Source: Cladopsammia gracilis (Eukaryota; Cnidaria; Anthozoa; Scleractinia; Dendrophylliidae). Taken from it: a stretch of 64,000 nucleotides of DNA. The notes below the pieces were generated by a model. The model saw nothing but the letters and a program-made list of their open reading frames with translations. It did no database searches and was not told the origin of the DNA. This document shows positions 22,301 through 34,925 of this stretch, piece by piece; position 1 is the stretch's first letter; every line of letters begins with the position of its first letter. The translations under genes were made by a program, and so were the position numbers. The stretch lies in NCBI GenBank assembly GCA_022457155.1, contig JAJGOT010000072.1, positions 1,064,501 through 1,128,500 of the forward strand, in the 5' to 3' direction.

Positions 22301-24407
22301 GATTGGTATTAACTCTGCACTTAGAAAAGCTGGTGAAATGGATGAAAATTATTTACCACATTGCAAAAGCTCTTATGCATATCACATTTTTTTGTTTTAA
22401 AAAACAAAATTTGCATAACACACTCTTTCACTTTGTGGATGCTATTTGAACTTTCATTGACACTCTCAGAACTAGCAGCAAATCTCATCACGGTGCACGC
22501 AGCTTCTTCTTCAACTGGTTGTTGCTTGGGCACTGGTGAACACTCAACCAAAATGAAATACAACTGCATGCCCACACTGCATATAGATTCTGAAGAACCA
22601 CAAAGATCTGCCTCCTGTAACATTAATATGTACACGTATCCTATAAAGCATGCTTTTACAATACAAGCGAATAACCTGAGTGTGTGTTTGAAAAGTAATT
22701 GACCACACTTTTTTGTGAATTATTTTGCTTCTTGTGTATAAATTGTTGTATTTTCTTCATCTTTCAGAGACCTTGGTGTACATCTTGATGGTTATATTGC
22801 AGTAGTGGGACACACAATTGTCGTTGGAGCATCAAAAGTAAGCTTAGAATTCTTTTATCTGTCATTAATGTGACCATTTCCATGTAAGGTGCACAGCCAT
22901 TACTGGTTAACATTTGTATTGAGTTTACAAATATGCTTTGTGACCAAAGAGTTGGGTTCTGGAGAGTGATACAAAGAGAAATTCTAAATCATCTTGAGAA
23001 AGAGTTATACCCCAGAAAGAATTACCTGTATTCAAAAAAATTTGTCAGTGGATTATACTCGGTTCTTTTTTTAATACAAGTGTTCTTTCAATGTAATAGA
23101 CCATTCACATTCACATATCGGTATTGGTGGAACTGGTTTGCAGTTGAGGCTCATGTGGGGCAATCTTTTCACATGCAATTATTTTTAAGAATATTCCCCC
23201 ACATGAGCCTCCATTGCAAGCTACAGTACCGGTCAAATGTAAGTTGACAGTCACTCGAAACTCGAACGACTTGACTCGAACTTCGAGTTTTGAGTCGCGA
23301 ACTTCGAGTTTCGAGTCAAGTGCTTTGAGCTTCAAGACGAGAAAACAAAAAGCTTGCCACTCAATTAATTCTTTGGAAGATTAACAAAAGGTTGCACTTC
23401 TGTTTGTTTCAAGGAACTCACACGACCTTACAGCGTAGCTGACTTTACCAATGCATAGTTCCAGTTCTGAGAATACAAATATGGTCTATTGAAGTGTGCA
23501 TTTGATTGTACATATAGACCTCTTTCATAATGGCAGCCGATTTATTTATTCTTTTATATGTATTTTAATTAGCCTCACTGGCCTCGGTCACATGTGCAAA
23601 ATTCAAAAGAATTTTTACTCTAAAATGAGGCCAGTGAGGCTAATTAACATACATATAAAAGAATAAATAAATCGGCCGCCATTATGAAAGAGGTCAATGA
23701 TATTCTGGAATAAAAATAATACTATGCAAGGCATTCACAAAAAAATCACCTTTTTCAGGATTTGAGAGCCACTAGAAATCCAAACATCTCTTTTTACCCT
23801 ATTGTATGCATGTCTTGCCAGATTTTTACTGCAAGTGCAAGGCTGCAAATAACAGCCTGTCATCCGACCAATGTCCAGTAAATTTGGCATAATATTTATT
23901 GACTGGTGAAAGCTTAGCCTGACCTGACAGACAGACTGGGCAGTTCTACTACTACACCTAAATTCAGACAGAAAATATTTTCCACAGTCAGCTTTGATCA
24001 GCAGGCACTTTTCAGTAAAGATTTAACCAAGTGGAACAAAATAATTGTTCAACCAGACTAACTTCTTGTCCCTGGACTGACAAATGACTTGCTAAGAGAA
24101 GAAAGTTATTTGCAGGCTTGCAAATGTCCCTCAACAAACAATTCTCAGAGACTATTCTGTTTATTGTTATTCCACAATATTGCCAATCGAACAAGCCCGT
24201 AATCTAATGCCACATGTACACCTTATACATTACAGGACAATAAAGTAACGGGTCGAAAAGCTGATGTGATTCAAGCAGCGTACTTAGCTTCTGAATTAGC
24301 GCAAAGACTTGTCATAGCTGGTAACGAGGTAATACATCTAATTATTCTGACTGTATATTCAGTAATAGTGTATTGCAATAGTGAAATAGTGTATTATCTA
24401 GTGTATT

Positions 24408-24465
<58 letters not shown>

Positions 24466-27422
24466 TTTTTAATGTGGTTAATGGTAAAATAAAATGAATG
24501 AATGAATGAGTAGTTTTCCATGGTCTTCTTCTCAGTCTGCCTTTTTCTTATCTGTTCTGATTATAAGTTCACCTTAATTAAGTTATATTGTAAATGGTTT
24601 GAAATTAATTAAGTTATGAAAAGTGGTTCTGACCTCCAGATGAAATTCTTTATTAATCATTAAGTAATGCTCCACATAAGAACTACCATAAACTTCATTG
24701 TTCTGCAGCATTGGCTCTCTCCCACATAGAATATCTTTGGTTTCAAGAATAGAGGAGGAGCTGATGGTTCATAATTATGTTTCAGTATAAAAATAATGAA
24801 AATCCATTTGCGTCAAATAAATTTTAGGACATTACAAATTACATTTCATAAAATATAGAAAAACAAATAGTACCATGTAAAAGTATTGAAAAAGAGATTT
24901 CATTTGAATGGTCACACCATAGGATTTCATTGACAGACTCAAAAGTTATAACAAATGGTACCATGTAAAAGTACTGCTGAAGAGGTTTCATTTGAATGGT
25001 CACACCATAGGATTTCATCCACAGACTCAAAATTATAACAAATGGTACCATGTAAAAGTACTGCTGAAGAGGTTTCATTTGAATGGTCACACTATAGCAT
25101 TTCGTCAACAGACTCAAAAGTTAGAACAAATGGTACCATGCAAAAGTACTGCTGAAGAGGTTTCATTTGAATGGTCACACCATAGGATTTCATTGACAGA
25201 CTCAAAAGTTAGAACTAAACTACATGTCTCCATTGTTGACTCTGGGAGTGAAATGGTCAAAAGAAGGGGCCGAGCAGCTTTTTCAGTTGCTGCCCCAGTC
25301 TTATGGATCAAACTTCCTCTTACAGGTTTTAGGAATGTATATAGGGGAATCTTTGTCTACCATTTTTGCCTCATTAGCATATGCACCTTGTTCTCTAACC
25401 TACCTACATAAAAATCAACTCTGAATATTGGAAGGGCATAGCACAATTAGCTTTCTTTGAAAATTTGAGCCCGATATACTAGGTACACTTCGTGCAATGT
25501 TGTATTAAAAACTCAAAATTTTACAAAGAATGTATGGGCTCATTAGCACTTTTGCCACCCAACAATTTTGCAGTTTTTGATAGCAGATATTTCCTTAAAT
25601 ATTGCATGAAAAAAGCTGAAAATTGCATAGGTTACTAAGTTTAACAAGCTCTTTCAACTTTTGAAACCAATTCGTATTTAGCGTGATGCCTTCTCTATGC
25701 AGATTCGTATGCTTATTAATGAAGCATATATATTATATTTATTATAAAATTTTCTTTTTCTCCTGTGCCCGCCTCGAATAGCCCTTGGTAATCACGGGCA
25801 CAAGCTTTGTAAACTTATACTTGAAATAAAACTTGTTGTTGTTGTTGTTGTTAAGCAAAATGTAAACAATGACGTCAGCAAAGATTCCCCTATTGGGTCA
25901 ATAAAACTAACATTTAATAACCTGTTGCAGAACTACACAGTAACAGATCAAATACAAAAAGTAGCAGAGGCATTTGAATGCAAACCTGTTGAAGGTAATC
26001 TCCGTTATTTTTAATTGTTGTATTCTTGCCATTGTTTTTGTTAATAAATTGTGATTATCAATTTTTTTTCTTACAAGGAATGCTATCTCATCAATTGAAA
26101 AGAAACGTCATTGATGGTGAAAAAGCAATCATTCAGAATCCTTCAGAACAGCAAAGGTATTAATCTGATGTATTTATGTTTGCTTTTCCTTTATGATTGC
26201 CTTACAATCTATTGTTTGAACTCTGGTTTGAGCTGAGTAGGCTGCCTGTGGCAGAGTGGGTGTCCTGTGGCTGTGTGGGCCACCTATGGCTGAATGGGCC
26301 ACCTGTGACTGAGTGGAATGCCTGTGGCAGAGTGGATGGCCTGTGGCTGAGTGGTATGCCTGTGGCTGAGTGGGCTGCCTGTGGCTCTTGTAAGATGTAA
26401 CCATACCATACCTGAACTATAAAGAGCATTAAGTAACCTAAACATTTTGCTTGGCTATTTGTTCCTTTTCATGACAGGAAAGACCATGCCAAGTGCGAGT
26501 TTGCTGTACATGATGTTTTTGCAGTTGACATCCTCTTTAGCACAGGGGAAGGGAAGACAAAAGAAAAGGATACTCGTACGACAGTGTACAAAAAAACAGA
26601 CAACTCATACAGCTTGAAAATGAAGGCATCTAGAGGTATTATACAGGCCCCGGTTGTTCATAAGGTGGATAGGATAGCACTAATCCACTGGATAAATCAC
26701 TATCCAGTGGATAACACAATTGTATTCGTTTCTCATTCATATCTGTACCTTATTATTTATACCTTGTTACTGAATCTTATGTATTTCACATACTTGCCAC
26801 ATTCTTACGCTTTTCGCACATTTTACTCTACATTTGTATATAGACCTACGCGGAATATTTTTCTTTTTATCCCTGATGATGCCGTTGATCACCGAAAGCT
26901 TGGATTTTAGCATTTAATCACAGTAGTTTTAGGCCTCATTCAAAAATAATAATAATTTTATTTGCCTATAAACTGATCTTGGCTATGTGCTATATAATCC
27001 CACACCTTACACTTGCAATGCAGAAGCTGGCAAAGTCAATATAATTTGAATTTAAAAAAACTTCATTCTCTTATTATAGAGGCAGGGAGGGCTTAATAAA
27101 GTATTCATAGTATGGTTTATGGAAGTTTCATTTACATGGGAATCTACTGAAATTAATTTATGGATTAAGAATAAATGAGTGTTGAACTGCTGGAATTTCA
27201 TCAAAGGTAAAATCCCCCTTCTCACACACAACTGGTAGCCATGCGAAGCCAAAACATGCAGCCTGACCTATATTAACGATAATGTAACAAAAACATTACA
27301 AACTAGGCAACAACTGGTTACCGAAAACTCATGGACCCTCAATGGCCTTACAAGAATGAAAAAGAGAGGAATAAAATTAATGACCTACCAAACTGGAAGG
27401 TGGGCGGGCAGGAGGTCAGGCA

Positions 27423-27514
<92 letters not shown>

Positions 27515-30453
27515 TGGTGAAGGCAACAAGATAACTGATATCCTTGACAAACCATGTGACCTATACCCCCATCACGCTAGCACCGAGGCCCCCAGGCCCC
27601 CAGATGTGTGTGAGAAAAACGTTTTCCGCTTCATTTGTGCCTCAGCCAGCGGAAAACCACACATCTCTATTAAGCCCCCCCACCCACCCTACAAAGGCTC
27701 TTGAAATAAGCCTCCTCCTTCCCCTCCCCCCAAGGAGCTTAATAGAGGATTTAAGGTAGTTATGATCACAAGCTCTTGCACATTATTATCTGTCTGTCTA
27801 TCTCGATATTTTTATTCAGGGTAGAAATTTATTGTGTTTTACAATTTTTAACACTTTTTTTCTTGCAGGTTTCTTCAGTGAAGTCTGTAACAAATTTACC
27901 AGTATGCCATTTACACTTAGGTAAGTACTTGGACGTTTGCTGCCCTTCACTCCATGTTTAGGAGAGAGGATGAAGAAGTCTGCTGTTTGGTGGATTTTGT
28001 AAATAATTATGCCCAGATTTCAGATCTAATTCTAAAAAATATTTTAACACATCCCACCAATGCGACGGATTACACATTTTATCCCATTTTTTGACCGGAT
28101 TTTATGTAGTTTGGATCTTGGATCTTAACCCTTTACAAACCTGTTGTTGTTTTTTTGTCTTTTCTTTTGTCACATCAGAGATCACGTGCAGTCAAACTGT
28201 GCTTTTGCTTAAAATATTATTTTTGTTGATGTTCACATACAATGCACGATTAAACTCAAGAAGACCGTTTGTCTAGAAAAATAGAAATCCCATACACGGC
28301 ATTTGCAAGGATTCAAGTCAGGAGGTTTTTATTAATCTCAAAAGTCTACAAAATTAATAATTTGCGGATTCAGATTTGAACATATCGGTAACGTTTTGCA
28401 GATCAACAGATTTGGCTATCAAAATTTAACATCAACAGATTTGCTTACCCCATTCAGCCCCTCATTTTGTTGTTGTTTTTTTTGGGATTCAAGTCTTCTT
28501 CAGTTCGCTCCAAATATGTTATCTGACTTCTAAAAGAACAATATTGATGATGCTTATTAGAATTCCTAGTAGTATTCTGTATCAGTGATACAGTATAGCT
28601 GTTCTGTATCAGGATTTTTAAACCTTAATTCCTTTTGCATTTTCCTTATGAATTATCAATGAATTTTAGAATAATATTTAAGTTCTCTTCAGTGGTAAAA
28701 AGTACATGTAACCACAATAAACCAAAACAACATTTTTTTTAATTTTCTATCAACAGAGCTTTTGAGGATGAGAAAAAGGCAAAAATGGGTGTTGTGGAGT
28801 GCGTCAAACATGTTCTTCTAGAACCTTTTAATGTTCTTTGGGAGAAAGAAGGTGAGTTTGATTGTGTTATTTTACATGTAGTTACAGTCAAAATACTCAG
28901 CGCATTCCGCTTATTATTTCAGAATGACTTTCATTAATCGGGAACGGATTGCATTATTGAAATCAAAATACATATAAAATTCAGGTTTTAAATTGATTAT
29001 TGGAATCTTCCAACAGTAGCCTCATTCGAAATAACGAATGCTGATTTGTTTGTTGCTGACATCAGGTGGATGCTCACGTGCAAAAGCAGAGAACAATTGG
29101 CGGCTTGACACATCTGACCTATTTCTGTTCACTCAACAAAAATTCACCACTGAGTATTTTTTTGACGTAAGGAAGTTCTGCATTTACAAAACTGTGAAGA
29201 AGAATTCTTAAAATGGTAGTGTGCTGGTACTGAAAGAGAAATTTTCACCAAAAGTGAAGAAAATTTCCTTTGAAGTCCAATCGATTGAATTCTCTGAAAC
29301 CAACAGCGGCCAATGGTTGCGTATTTCACCTGTGAACTTTTGACCCATGTTAGTAAATAAACCAATCAGCATTCATTATTTTGAATGAGGCTACCGTTGG
29401 AAGATTCCAATAATCAATTTAAAACCTGAATTTTATATGTATTTTGATTTCAATAATGCAATCGTTCCCGATTAATGAAAGTCATTCCCAAATAATAAGC
29501 GGAATGCGCTGAGTATTTTGACTGTAAATGCTTGTTTGACACATCATGTCAAAGCATCTCACTCAGGTTCAACATATTATTGCAAAATAAATAGCAAAAT
29601 GAATCAACCTTTTTGCCGTAGCTATTGGTGACTGAGAGTATTACACTAATCTCCAGATGCAATGCTTGTCTATTGCAAAGTTATTCCTCAGAATTAAGCT
29701 TGCTGGGACCTGTTTATACACCTGTGTAAAGAGTAAAGTTTCTTGCCTTTTAGAAAACATCAGAATGGTAGAAACTAGGGCACTAACCACTGCACCACTG
29801 TGCCTTCACCAAACTAAATATTAAACATACTACCTTTCCGACCAAATTTTGTTGGAAAAAAAAAATTTCTATTTCAACAACATTCTAGAATATTATTGAA
29901 GAATGTTAGATGCATAGTTCACAATTTTCTCATCTTCTCTTAACTCTTTAACTTTCAAAAGTGCCCAAAATTAAAATTCAAGAAAAATCCTAAATTTTGT
30001 TTTGTAAATATTAGAAAACAAATGGTACCATGCAAAAGTAATGCTGAAGAGTTTTCATTTGAATGTTCACACCACAGGATTTCATTGACAGAACTACACT
30101 ACATGTCTCTATAATTGACTCTGGGCGTGAAAACCAAGGGTTAAACTCATTGCATGCCTCTAGGTTTAGAAGCTTTTTCTGTTGCTGCTCCGGAACTTCG
30201 GAATAACTTACCCGAGGATATTAAATTGCTGCTCCGGAACTTTGGAATAACTTACCTGAGGATATTAAATCTGCAAACTCAATTGATGATTTTAAACGCA
30301 AACTTAAAACATTTCTTTTTGAGCGAGCTTATGAATCATGTAGTTAGCGTCTAGTTTTAATGTCAATCTCTTGTGATTATTTTTACTTTTTAGTTTTGAC
30401 TAATTTTTGTAAACAGCGCCTTTGAATCTTGTAGAAAAGGCGCTATATAAATG

Positions 30454-30497
<44 letters not shown>

Positions 30498-33400
30498 TTC
30501 ATCTTAATGACTACATTGCATCTTATTTCAGGTGAATATGTAGCACAGTTCAAGTTCACACTGTTACTTATGCCAAATGGTACCATCAGGTACGGTAACA
30601 AGAGTTCACTGTTGAGTATGTAAGGGCCAGTTTACACTGTGAAAGTTTTCTTTGATCAAACTGTTTGATCTTGTAAATTGCTTTCAAACACTTTGATGGA
30701 CTTTGAACAAAGAACTTCAAAGGTACTGCATCCATCACCAAACAAACGAACAGTTTCGTTTCAAGGCATGAGCCAGTCATGTTAAACCAGCCATGCTGAA
30801 CTGGGCACCTCTGTTGAAATATTATTGTTAATAAATAAATAAATAAATTTCTTTGGGTTAAACATTTCTGTAGTGTATGTGCCATTCCATTTTAATCTCC
30901 AAAAATATATTAATCATATCTAACATGCACACTAAACAGTTCAAAATTAATGTATTTAATTACAAAACAGCAGAAAAAGTCCAGAATCAAGGTTTGAAAA
31001 CTAGGATCCAGTCAATTGCACAATCAAAATGATTGACATGTTTACAAACTTTGGTCCTATAACTTTCATCAAAGAAACTTTGATCAAAGAATTATGTCAT
31101 TTTCTGAACCTGCTTCACATTCAGAACCTTTGTTTAAATCTCTCAATCTCTTAAAATGTTCTGATATTATTCACCTTGAAATTCTTTCTTTTGTTTATCA
31201 GTGTTTTCATAAAATAAATCCTTCTTGTTTTTCTGATTATTTTAAGCCAATATCTTCTGTCCATTTGTATTTTACTTGTCAATCACTTAATCAAGACCTG
31301 TTTGTAAACCCAGTTCAAACTAGTCAATATGGTATTCATTCCCTTCATTACGCTGGTACCAAACTCTGGAATTCATTACCAACTCATGTTAAGCAAATCA
31401 TTCCCTTCTCTAGATTTTGTCAAAATATAAAGAACTCTATGATTGATGGTTATAATAGTGTTATTGATTCTTAAGTAATTTATGTTAATATATTTAATTT
31501 CTTTTAAATTTCAAGTTAGTAGTTGGTACAAGAAGTAATACTTTTAATAAAAATTATTATTTAACTCTATATTCCTTTTGCTCATATTGTAATTAATGTG
31601 GGGCACCTACTCGATTAGTTTACTAACTATTTAGGTGTCCCAAACTCTACACACATAACAAAATATTTAGTAACTTATCGTTCTTTCTTCTCCTTAATAC
31701 TTCTTCCCCTTCCCCTTTTCTATTCTATAAAATAATAATATGTATGGTATCCTTGATTTTGTTAAACATTATAATTGTATAAATTATCCTAACCTTTATG
31801 TATATTCTGTGCGTGTTAAATAAAAATTGACTCGACTCAACTCGTGTAAACCGCCCTTAAGGAAATAATCGCAAAATTATATAGGCCAAAACGCTGTGGG
31901 ACCAGGCCAACACAAAATCAAAGCCAAGCAGGACTGTAAACTATATGATTGCAAAAATACCTGTACATAACCACTGAGCAACAAAGATGAGGACTGAGAG
32001 CCTGGAAGGACGATAATCCCAAAGAAACAGGGAGATAAATTGCATGGGGGCAATAATGGGATATCAACCCCAGCAATTTTTTTTTATTCCAGTGTATTGA
32101 AACCATCTTTGTTTTGTTCAGGATAACTCAAGGACCTTATGATCCAGAAATAATCCAGTCAGAGCATTCGATACAGGATGAAGAAATCAAGGTACTGTAT
32201 TTTGTACACTGAGGGTGTGCCGTTGCAGTGCCTGGTGGTCCCAGGAGACTTACTTTTTTTCTTTAGGTGACAGGTAAAACTTATTGCACGAAGCTGCAAT
32301 GCTGGGCATGCTTAATTAACTTGATAGTATGAGGTCCCTTTGGCATCCCACAGTAATTCTCAGGGTTAGGCCTTTGGTTAGATCGGGCGTTTGTTTGGGG
32401 GATCTGCTGCACAAGACATCACATAATTCCATTTGCACTCACTCCACTTGACCATTTTTGCACTAAGTGAAATTTCCCTGTGAGCTTCTGCAGAGGAGAG
32501 AAACCTAGGAGAAGTTGTGATTCGGTAAGGGTTTGATCGTAATCCAAATTGGTGACCGCTATATACAGGTAAACTTTACAGTAAGTATAAGGCAAGATTT
32601 TTGGTAAGTTGTTTGGTGACCTTTATATACAGGGTGATTGCTGTATACAGGGTGATTGATATATACAGGGTGATTGCTATATACAGGGTGATTGCTATAT
32701 ACAGGGTGATCGCTATATACAGGGTGATTGCTATATACAGCGTGATCGCTATATACAGGGTGATTGCTATATACAGGGCCATTATATTCAAGTTTGACTG
32801 TAGTTGTATAATAATTTATTTCCTTTATTGTTGGAAAACAGATCTGGGAGGTTCTTGGTACATCAAGAAAATATCATCTACTTAATTTATCTTTGTAAAG
32901 CCAAATTGGATGTTTAAGATGCTATTTAGGTGCTGAAAACTTTCATTGAGGTCTTTGTTATTTTTTCCAGGCCATCCTAGCAAAATCAGCGAGTCGAAAA
33001 ACTCAAAAAAAGAAGAAAAAGAAGGTAAGAAAAAGTTGATTTGATCATTCAAACCTGGAGGCATTGATGAACATTAATAAAAAATTATTGGATTAATTTG
33101 AACAACTAAGAACAGAGGAACCATATACATGTACCAGTCCTAGTGCACATAATGAATACAAGTTTGAATTAAATGTTATATTTTAAATTAAAACCCTAAA
33201 GGAGACCAATCTGAGCATGGCTCAAGATTTATTTGACCCCTGCAAGATAGCATTCTAAAAAAAATGGGACATGACACATGCTTGAGACAATTAAGTTGGC
33301 CTCAAAAGGGACTCACTTGCCAAAATTATGACTGGATCACGTAAATATGACTGAAGGGATTTCAACTAGGACAACAAATCTTCTATCTTTGAACAGAATA

Positions 33401-34130
33401 AAATTTTATCTTGAAATGATACATAGGGTGTTCTCAAGGCCCAGGGCTGTCATTAACAGCTGGGGGCCGGGATTTCTCCCAGCTTCTATGAGCATGAACT
33501 CTGGCTACTTTCATGGGAAACAAAAGAAAAAGAAAACCAAAAGAACTTCCTAGCTGGTGAATTCCCCGCCTACTAATTGCATTTACCCAGCAACTTGAAA
33601 TCTTAGTGACAGCCCTGCCAAGGCCCAAAACATTTTCTCAAAGATGTGGATTTTCTTCCCCATTTTGGATCTGTTTTATGTACCTTAACAATAACAAATC
33701 ATTAATTTGACAAAACTGTACTTTTAAAATCCTAAAACATAGAATTTTAGTGAAAGTTGCCAAAAAACATACTTAGGACATTCTTGCCGGTAGACCTTCA
33801 ATTATTGATCTCCGGGAAAGAGAGCAGCCATTTCTTCATGTGCCGCGCTAAACCATACCTTGATGGCTAAAAATAATAATAACACCCCAAGTGATAACAA
33901 AATCCATAATTTACACATCTAAACGAGACAACAAGCATCCTTGTTTCTTAATGTGGGAATCCCCCCCCCTCCCCCCTTGAGGGTATAGTGGTGTTAGTTT
34001 CTAAGTAAATTGTCAAAACACTATCTTGCAACACATGTGACAAGATTTTAATTTTTTTATACAGGCCTCAAATAAAGCAAGTGATGCTGTGGCGGCAGAA
34101 TCTAAGAATGACGAAGAAACTGAAGACTGA
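19307..34130 (+). CDS. PA2G4: Proliferation-associated protein 2G4 (EBP1), 14 coding exons, complete
   Basis: Exons: 19307-19406, 21319-21447, 22069-22174, 22768-22837, 24236-24328, 25931-25994, 26078-26156, 26478-26635, 27869-27920, 28757-28851, 30532-30589, 32122-32191, 32971-33024, 34065-34130. They total 1194 bases, 397 residues plus stop (human 394), with all phases consistent and GT-AG junctions. The protein starts [19 protein letters not shown] and carries [38 protein letters not shown] and [11 protein letters not shown]. The C-terminal lysine-rich tract ([12 protein letters not shown]) is the RNA and nucleolus-binding tail of the family. Known role: a pita-bread-fold relative of methionine aminopeptidase 2 without peptidase activity, bound to ribosomes and involved in growth control. 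ATG 19307 is the first in-frame ATG. Introns contain many foldback repeats and LINE fragments. Confidence 0.97.
20396..20770. repeat. Tandem repeat, about 106-bp variant of the 88-bp family
   Basis: Four units, with CATTCAAATG spaced 107, 105 and 106 bases. Each has the family core (TTCTAACTTTTGAGTCTGTGG) plus an extra segment GTACTGTTTATTATACTGTAC not seen in the 88-bp copies. It lies in PA2G4 intron 1. Confidence 0.65.
20946..21228. mobile_element. Near-complete 280-bp palindrome, copy 1
   Basis: The two halves pair along most of their length, from AATTGAAGGGCTGAGTGGAA to the mirrored CCACTCACCCCTTCAATT, centred near 21090. A second copy is at 36457-36742 and a half copy is at 3425-3520. 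It lies in PA2G4 intron 1, just upstream of exon 2. Confidence 0.75.
23517..23695. mobile_element. Foldback element with GACCTCTTTCATAATGGC arms
   Basis: Arms of about 55 bases pair almost perfectly (TTTATTTATTCTTTTATATG with CATATAAAAGAATAAATAAA), with an inner GCCTCACTGGCCTC/GAGGCCAGTGAGGC pair. It lies in PA2G4 intron 4. Confidence 0.7.
24410..24460 (+). repeat. (ATT)n microsatellite
   Basis: About 16 uninterrupted ATT units, 80 bases after PA2G4 exon 5, followed by AATGAATGAATGAATG. It resembles the 3' tail of a LINE or SINE insertion, but no element body is recognisable. Confidence 0.7.
24840..25255. repeat. 88-bp tandem repeat element, inverted copy
   Basis: Four or more units in the opposite orientation (GGTTTCATTTGAATGGTCAC), ending with CTCCATTGTTGACTCTGGGAG, the counterpart of the terminal repeat at 2778. 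It lies in PA2G4 intron 5. Confidence 0.65.
25256..25856 (+). pseudogene. LINE 3'-end remnant with (GTT)n tail
   Basis: The plus-strand frame near 25260 reads [14 protein letters not shown], the C-terminal signature of LINE reverse-transcriptase ORFs. The body is then degraded. The segment ends CTTGAAATAAAACTTG followed by GTT repeats at about 25831-25852, a typical LINE tail. It lies in PA2G4 intron 5. Confidence 0.5.
26246..26391 (+). repeat. 19-bp minisatellite
   Basis: CTGTGG (or CTATGG/CTGTGA) starts at 26246, 26265, 26284, 26303, 26322, 26341, 26360 and 26379, an exact 19-bp period with point variation between units. It lies in PA2G4 intron 7. Confidence 0.85.
27424..27514 (+). repeat. 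(GAT)n / (ATG)n microsatellite
   Basis: About 30 perfect units of GAT in PA2G4 intron 8. The apparent poly-methionine reading frame is a by-product of the repeat. Confidence 0.9.
28882..29527. mobile_element. Foldback element with ~155-bp terminal inverted repeats
   Basis: The left arm starts TTACAGTCAAAATACTCAGC and the right arm ends GCTGAGTATTTTGACTGTAA. The arms match with few differences through CATTCGAAATAACGAATG. The unpaired centre is about 330 bases and has no clear gene. It lies in PA2G4 intron 10. Confidence 0.75.
30010..30130. repeat. 88-bp repeat element, solo inverted copy
   Basis: One unit, opposite orientation, ending ACATGTCTCTATAATTGACT and CTGGGCGTGAAA, a degenerate terminal repeat of the family described at 2778. 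Confidence 0.55.
30160..30495 (+). pseudogene. LINE 3' end with internal duplication and (ATT)n tail
   Basis: The coding remnant reads [18 protein letters not shown], then an almost exact duplicate (GCTGCTCCGGAACTT at 30184 and 30228) and [20 protein letters not shown] before a stop. The 3' UTR ends AAAAGGCGCTATATAAATG followed by ATT units (about 30457-30495), the tail of CR1/L2-type LINEs. The tail stops about 36 bases before PA2G4 exon 11. Confidence 0.65.
31094..31840 (+). pseudogene. LINE reverse-transcriptase C-terminal fragment and 3' UTR
   Basis: An open frame to 31474 carries [20 protein letters not shown] and [20 protein letters not shown], the C-terminal block of non-LTR retrotransposon ORF2. 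The 3' UTR runs to AATAAAAATTGACTCGACTC. It is 5'-truncated, as LINE copies usually are, and lies in PA2G4 intron 11, sense to the gene. Confidence 0.7.
32629..32778 (+). repeat. 18-bp minisatellite
   Basis: About eight units of GTGATTGCTATATACAGG, with GATCGC and GATTGATA variants, in PA2G4 intron 12. Both strands stay open because the period is a multiple of three. Confidence 0.85.
33442..33617. mobile_element. Foldback element with CAGGGCTGTCA ends
   Basis: CAGGGCTGTCATTAA at the left and TTAGTGACAGCCCTG at the right are inverted. It is flanked by CAAGGC on both sides (imperfectly spaced). It resembles the CAGGG-ended elements at 40533, 48068 and 49152. It lies in PA2G4 intron 13. Confidence 0.5.
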
Positions 34131-34296
34131 ACTCAGTATTTTGACTTGATCTTTCTCTTAAGAACAACACATATCAAACATTTCACTGTTTGCAACAAGT
34201 TCTTGTCAAATTCCCTGAAGTTGACCAGGATAATGCTGTTATTTTACTTACCATTCTTGTTCCTGGCCGAGTATCTGGCCAAAGAAAAATAGGTCA

Positions 34297-34302
34297 AATA
34301 AA
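34297..34302 (+). terminator. Candidate polyadenylation signal of PA2G4
   Basis: Canonical AATAAA 167 bases after the PA2G4 stop codon, followed by a T-rich stretch; it is the first such hexamer after the stop. Confidence 0.6.
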
Positions 34303-34388
34303 GTTCACTCCTTTCTCTTGGTCAGGAGTATTGTCTGCATTCTTTTAAATAGTCTTTCAGTATGTTCAGACATCTTTGCTACCAAGGT

Positions 34389-34925
34389 TGCCCCCCCCCC
34401 CCTCCCTTATATAAGCTACATAGGTATGTGCGGCCCTAAAGGGTATGGTTTTCAAGCTGTTTTGGTCTGAAATAGGGTATGGTTTGCTCACTCTGTTCTG
34501 GAATTGGGTATGGTTTTTAGAAGAAGCGAACTTTTTTCATCCCTTGAGAAATGCGATTTGATTCGTGTTAGTAACATTACAAGCCCTTCTCAAATGTTTA
34601 CGCAAATGGAAGCACTTCCTGGTCTGAAAAGGGGTATCGAATTTTGGGTCAGGTCTGAAATAGGGTAGGGAGAATCGCATATTTTGGTAGCAACTGTTTC
34701 TTGGTGTTGCAGATGGTGTGATCACCAAATGACATAAAGCAAAAGATTCAAGACACACCACAACACAAAAGCTAACCAACAATGGCTTCCATAAAACCAA
34801 GAAAAAACCCATATTTTGGTCTGAAAATAGGGTAAGGGTTTTAAGAAGCATGCCGCACCCCCACCCAATTTTTTGGAGAGTACCCCTCCCCCTCTCCCCC
34901 AAATTTTCGGAGAGCACCGCCCACC
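34389..34925. repeat. Degraded G-rich foldback element
   Basis: It begins with poly-C and carries GGGTATGGTTTTCAAGCTG, GGTCTGAAATAGGGTA and GAGAGTACCCC, motifs of the element split at 10674-18007. An inner segment (34707-34800) holds GGTGTTGCAGATGGTGTGAT, found inverted at 52460-52490. It lies just downstream of the PA2G4 poly(A) signal. Confidence 0.45.

Noticed and set aside
24992..25411. 139-residue plus-strand reading frame with repeated [12 protein letters not shown] blocks
   Set aside because: It is the 88-bp tandem repeat translated, fused to a LINE remnant; the same peptide appears wherever the repeat does.
27423..27704. Poly-methionine reading frame
   Set aside because: It is a GAT/ATG microsatellite in a PA2G4 intron.
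32576..32885. Repetitive reading frames on both strands
   Set aside because: They are produced by the 18-bp minisatellite.
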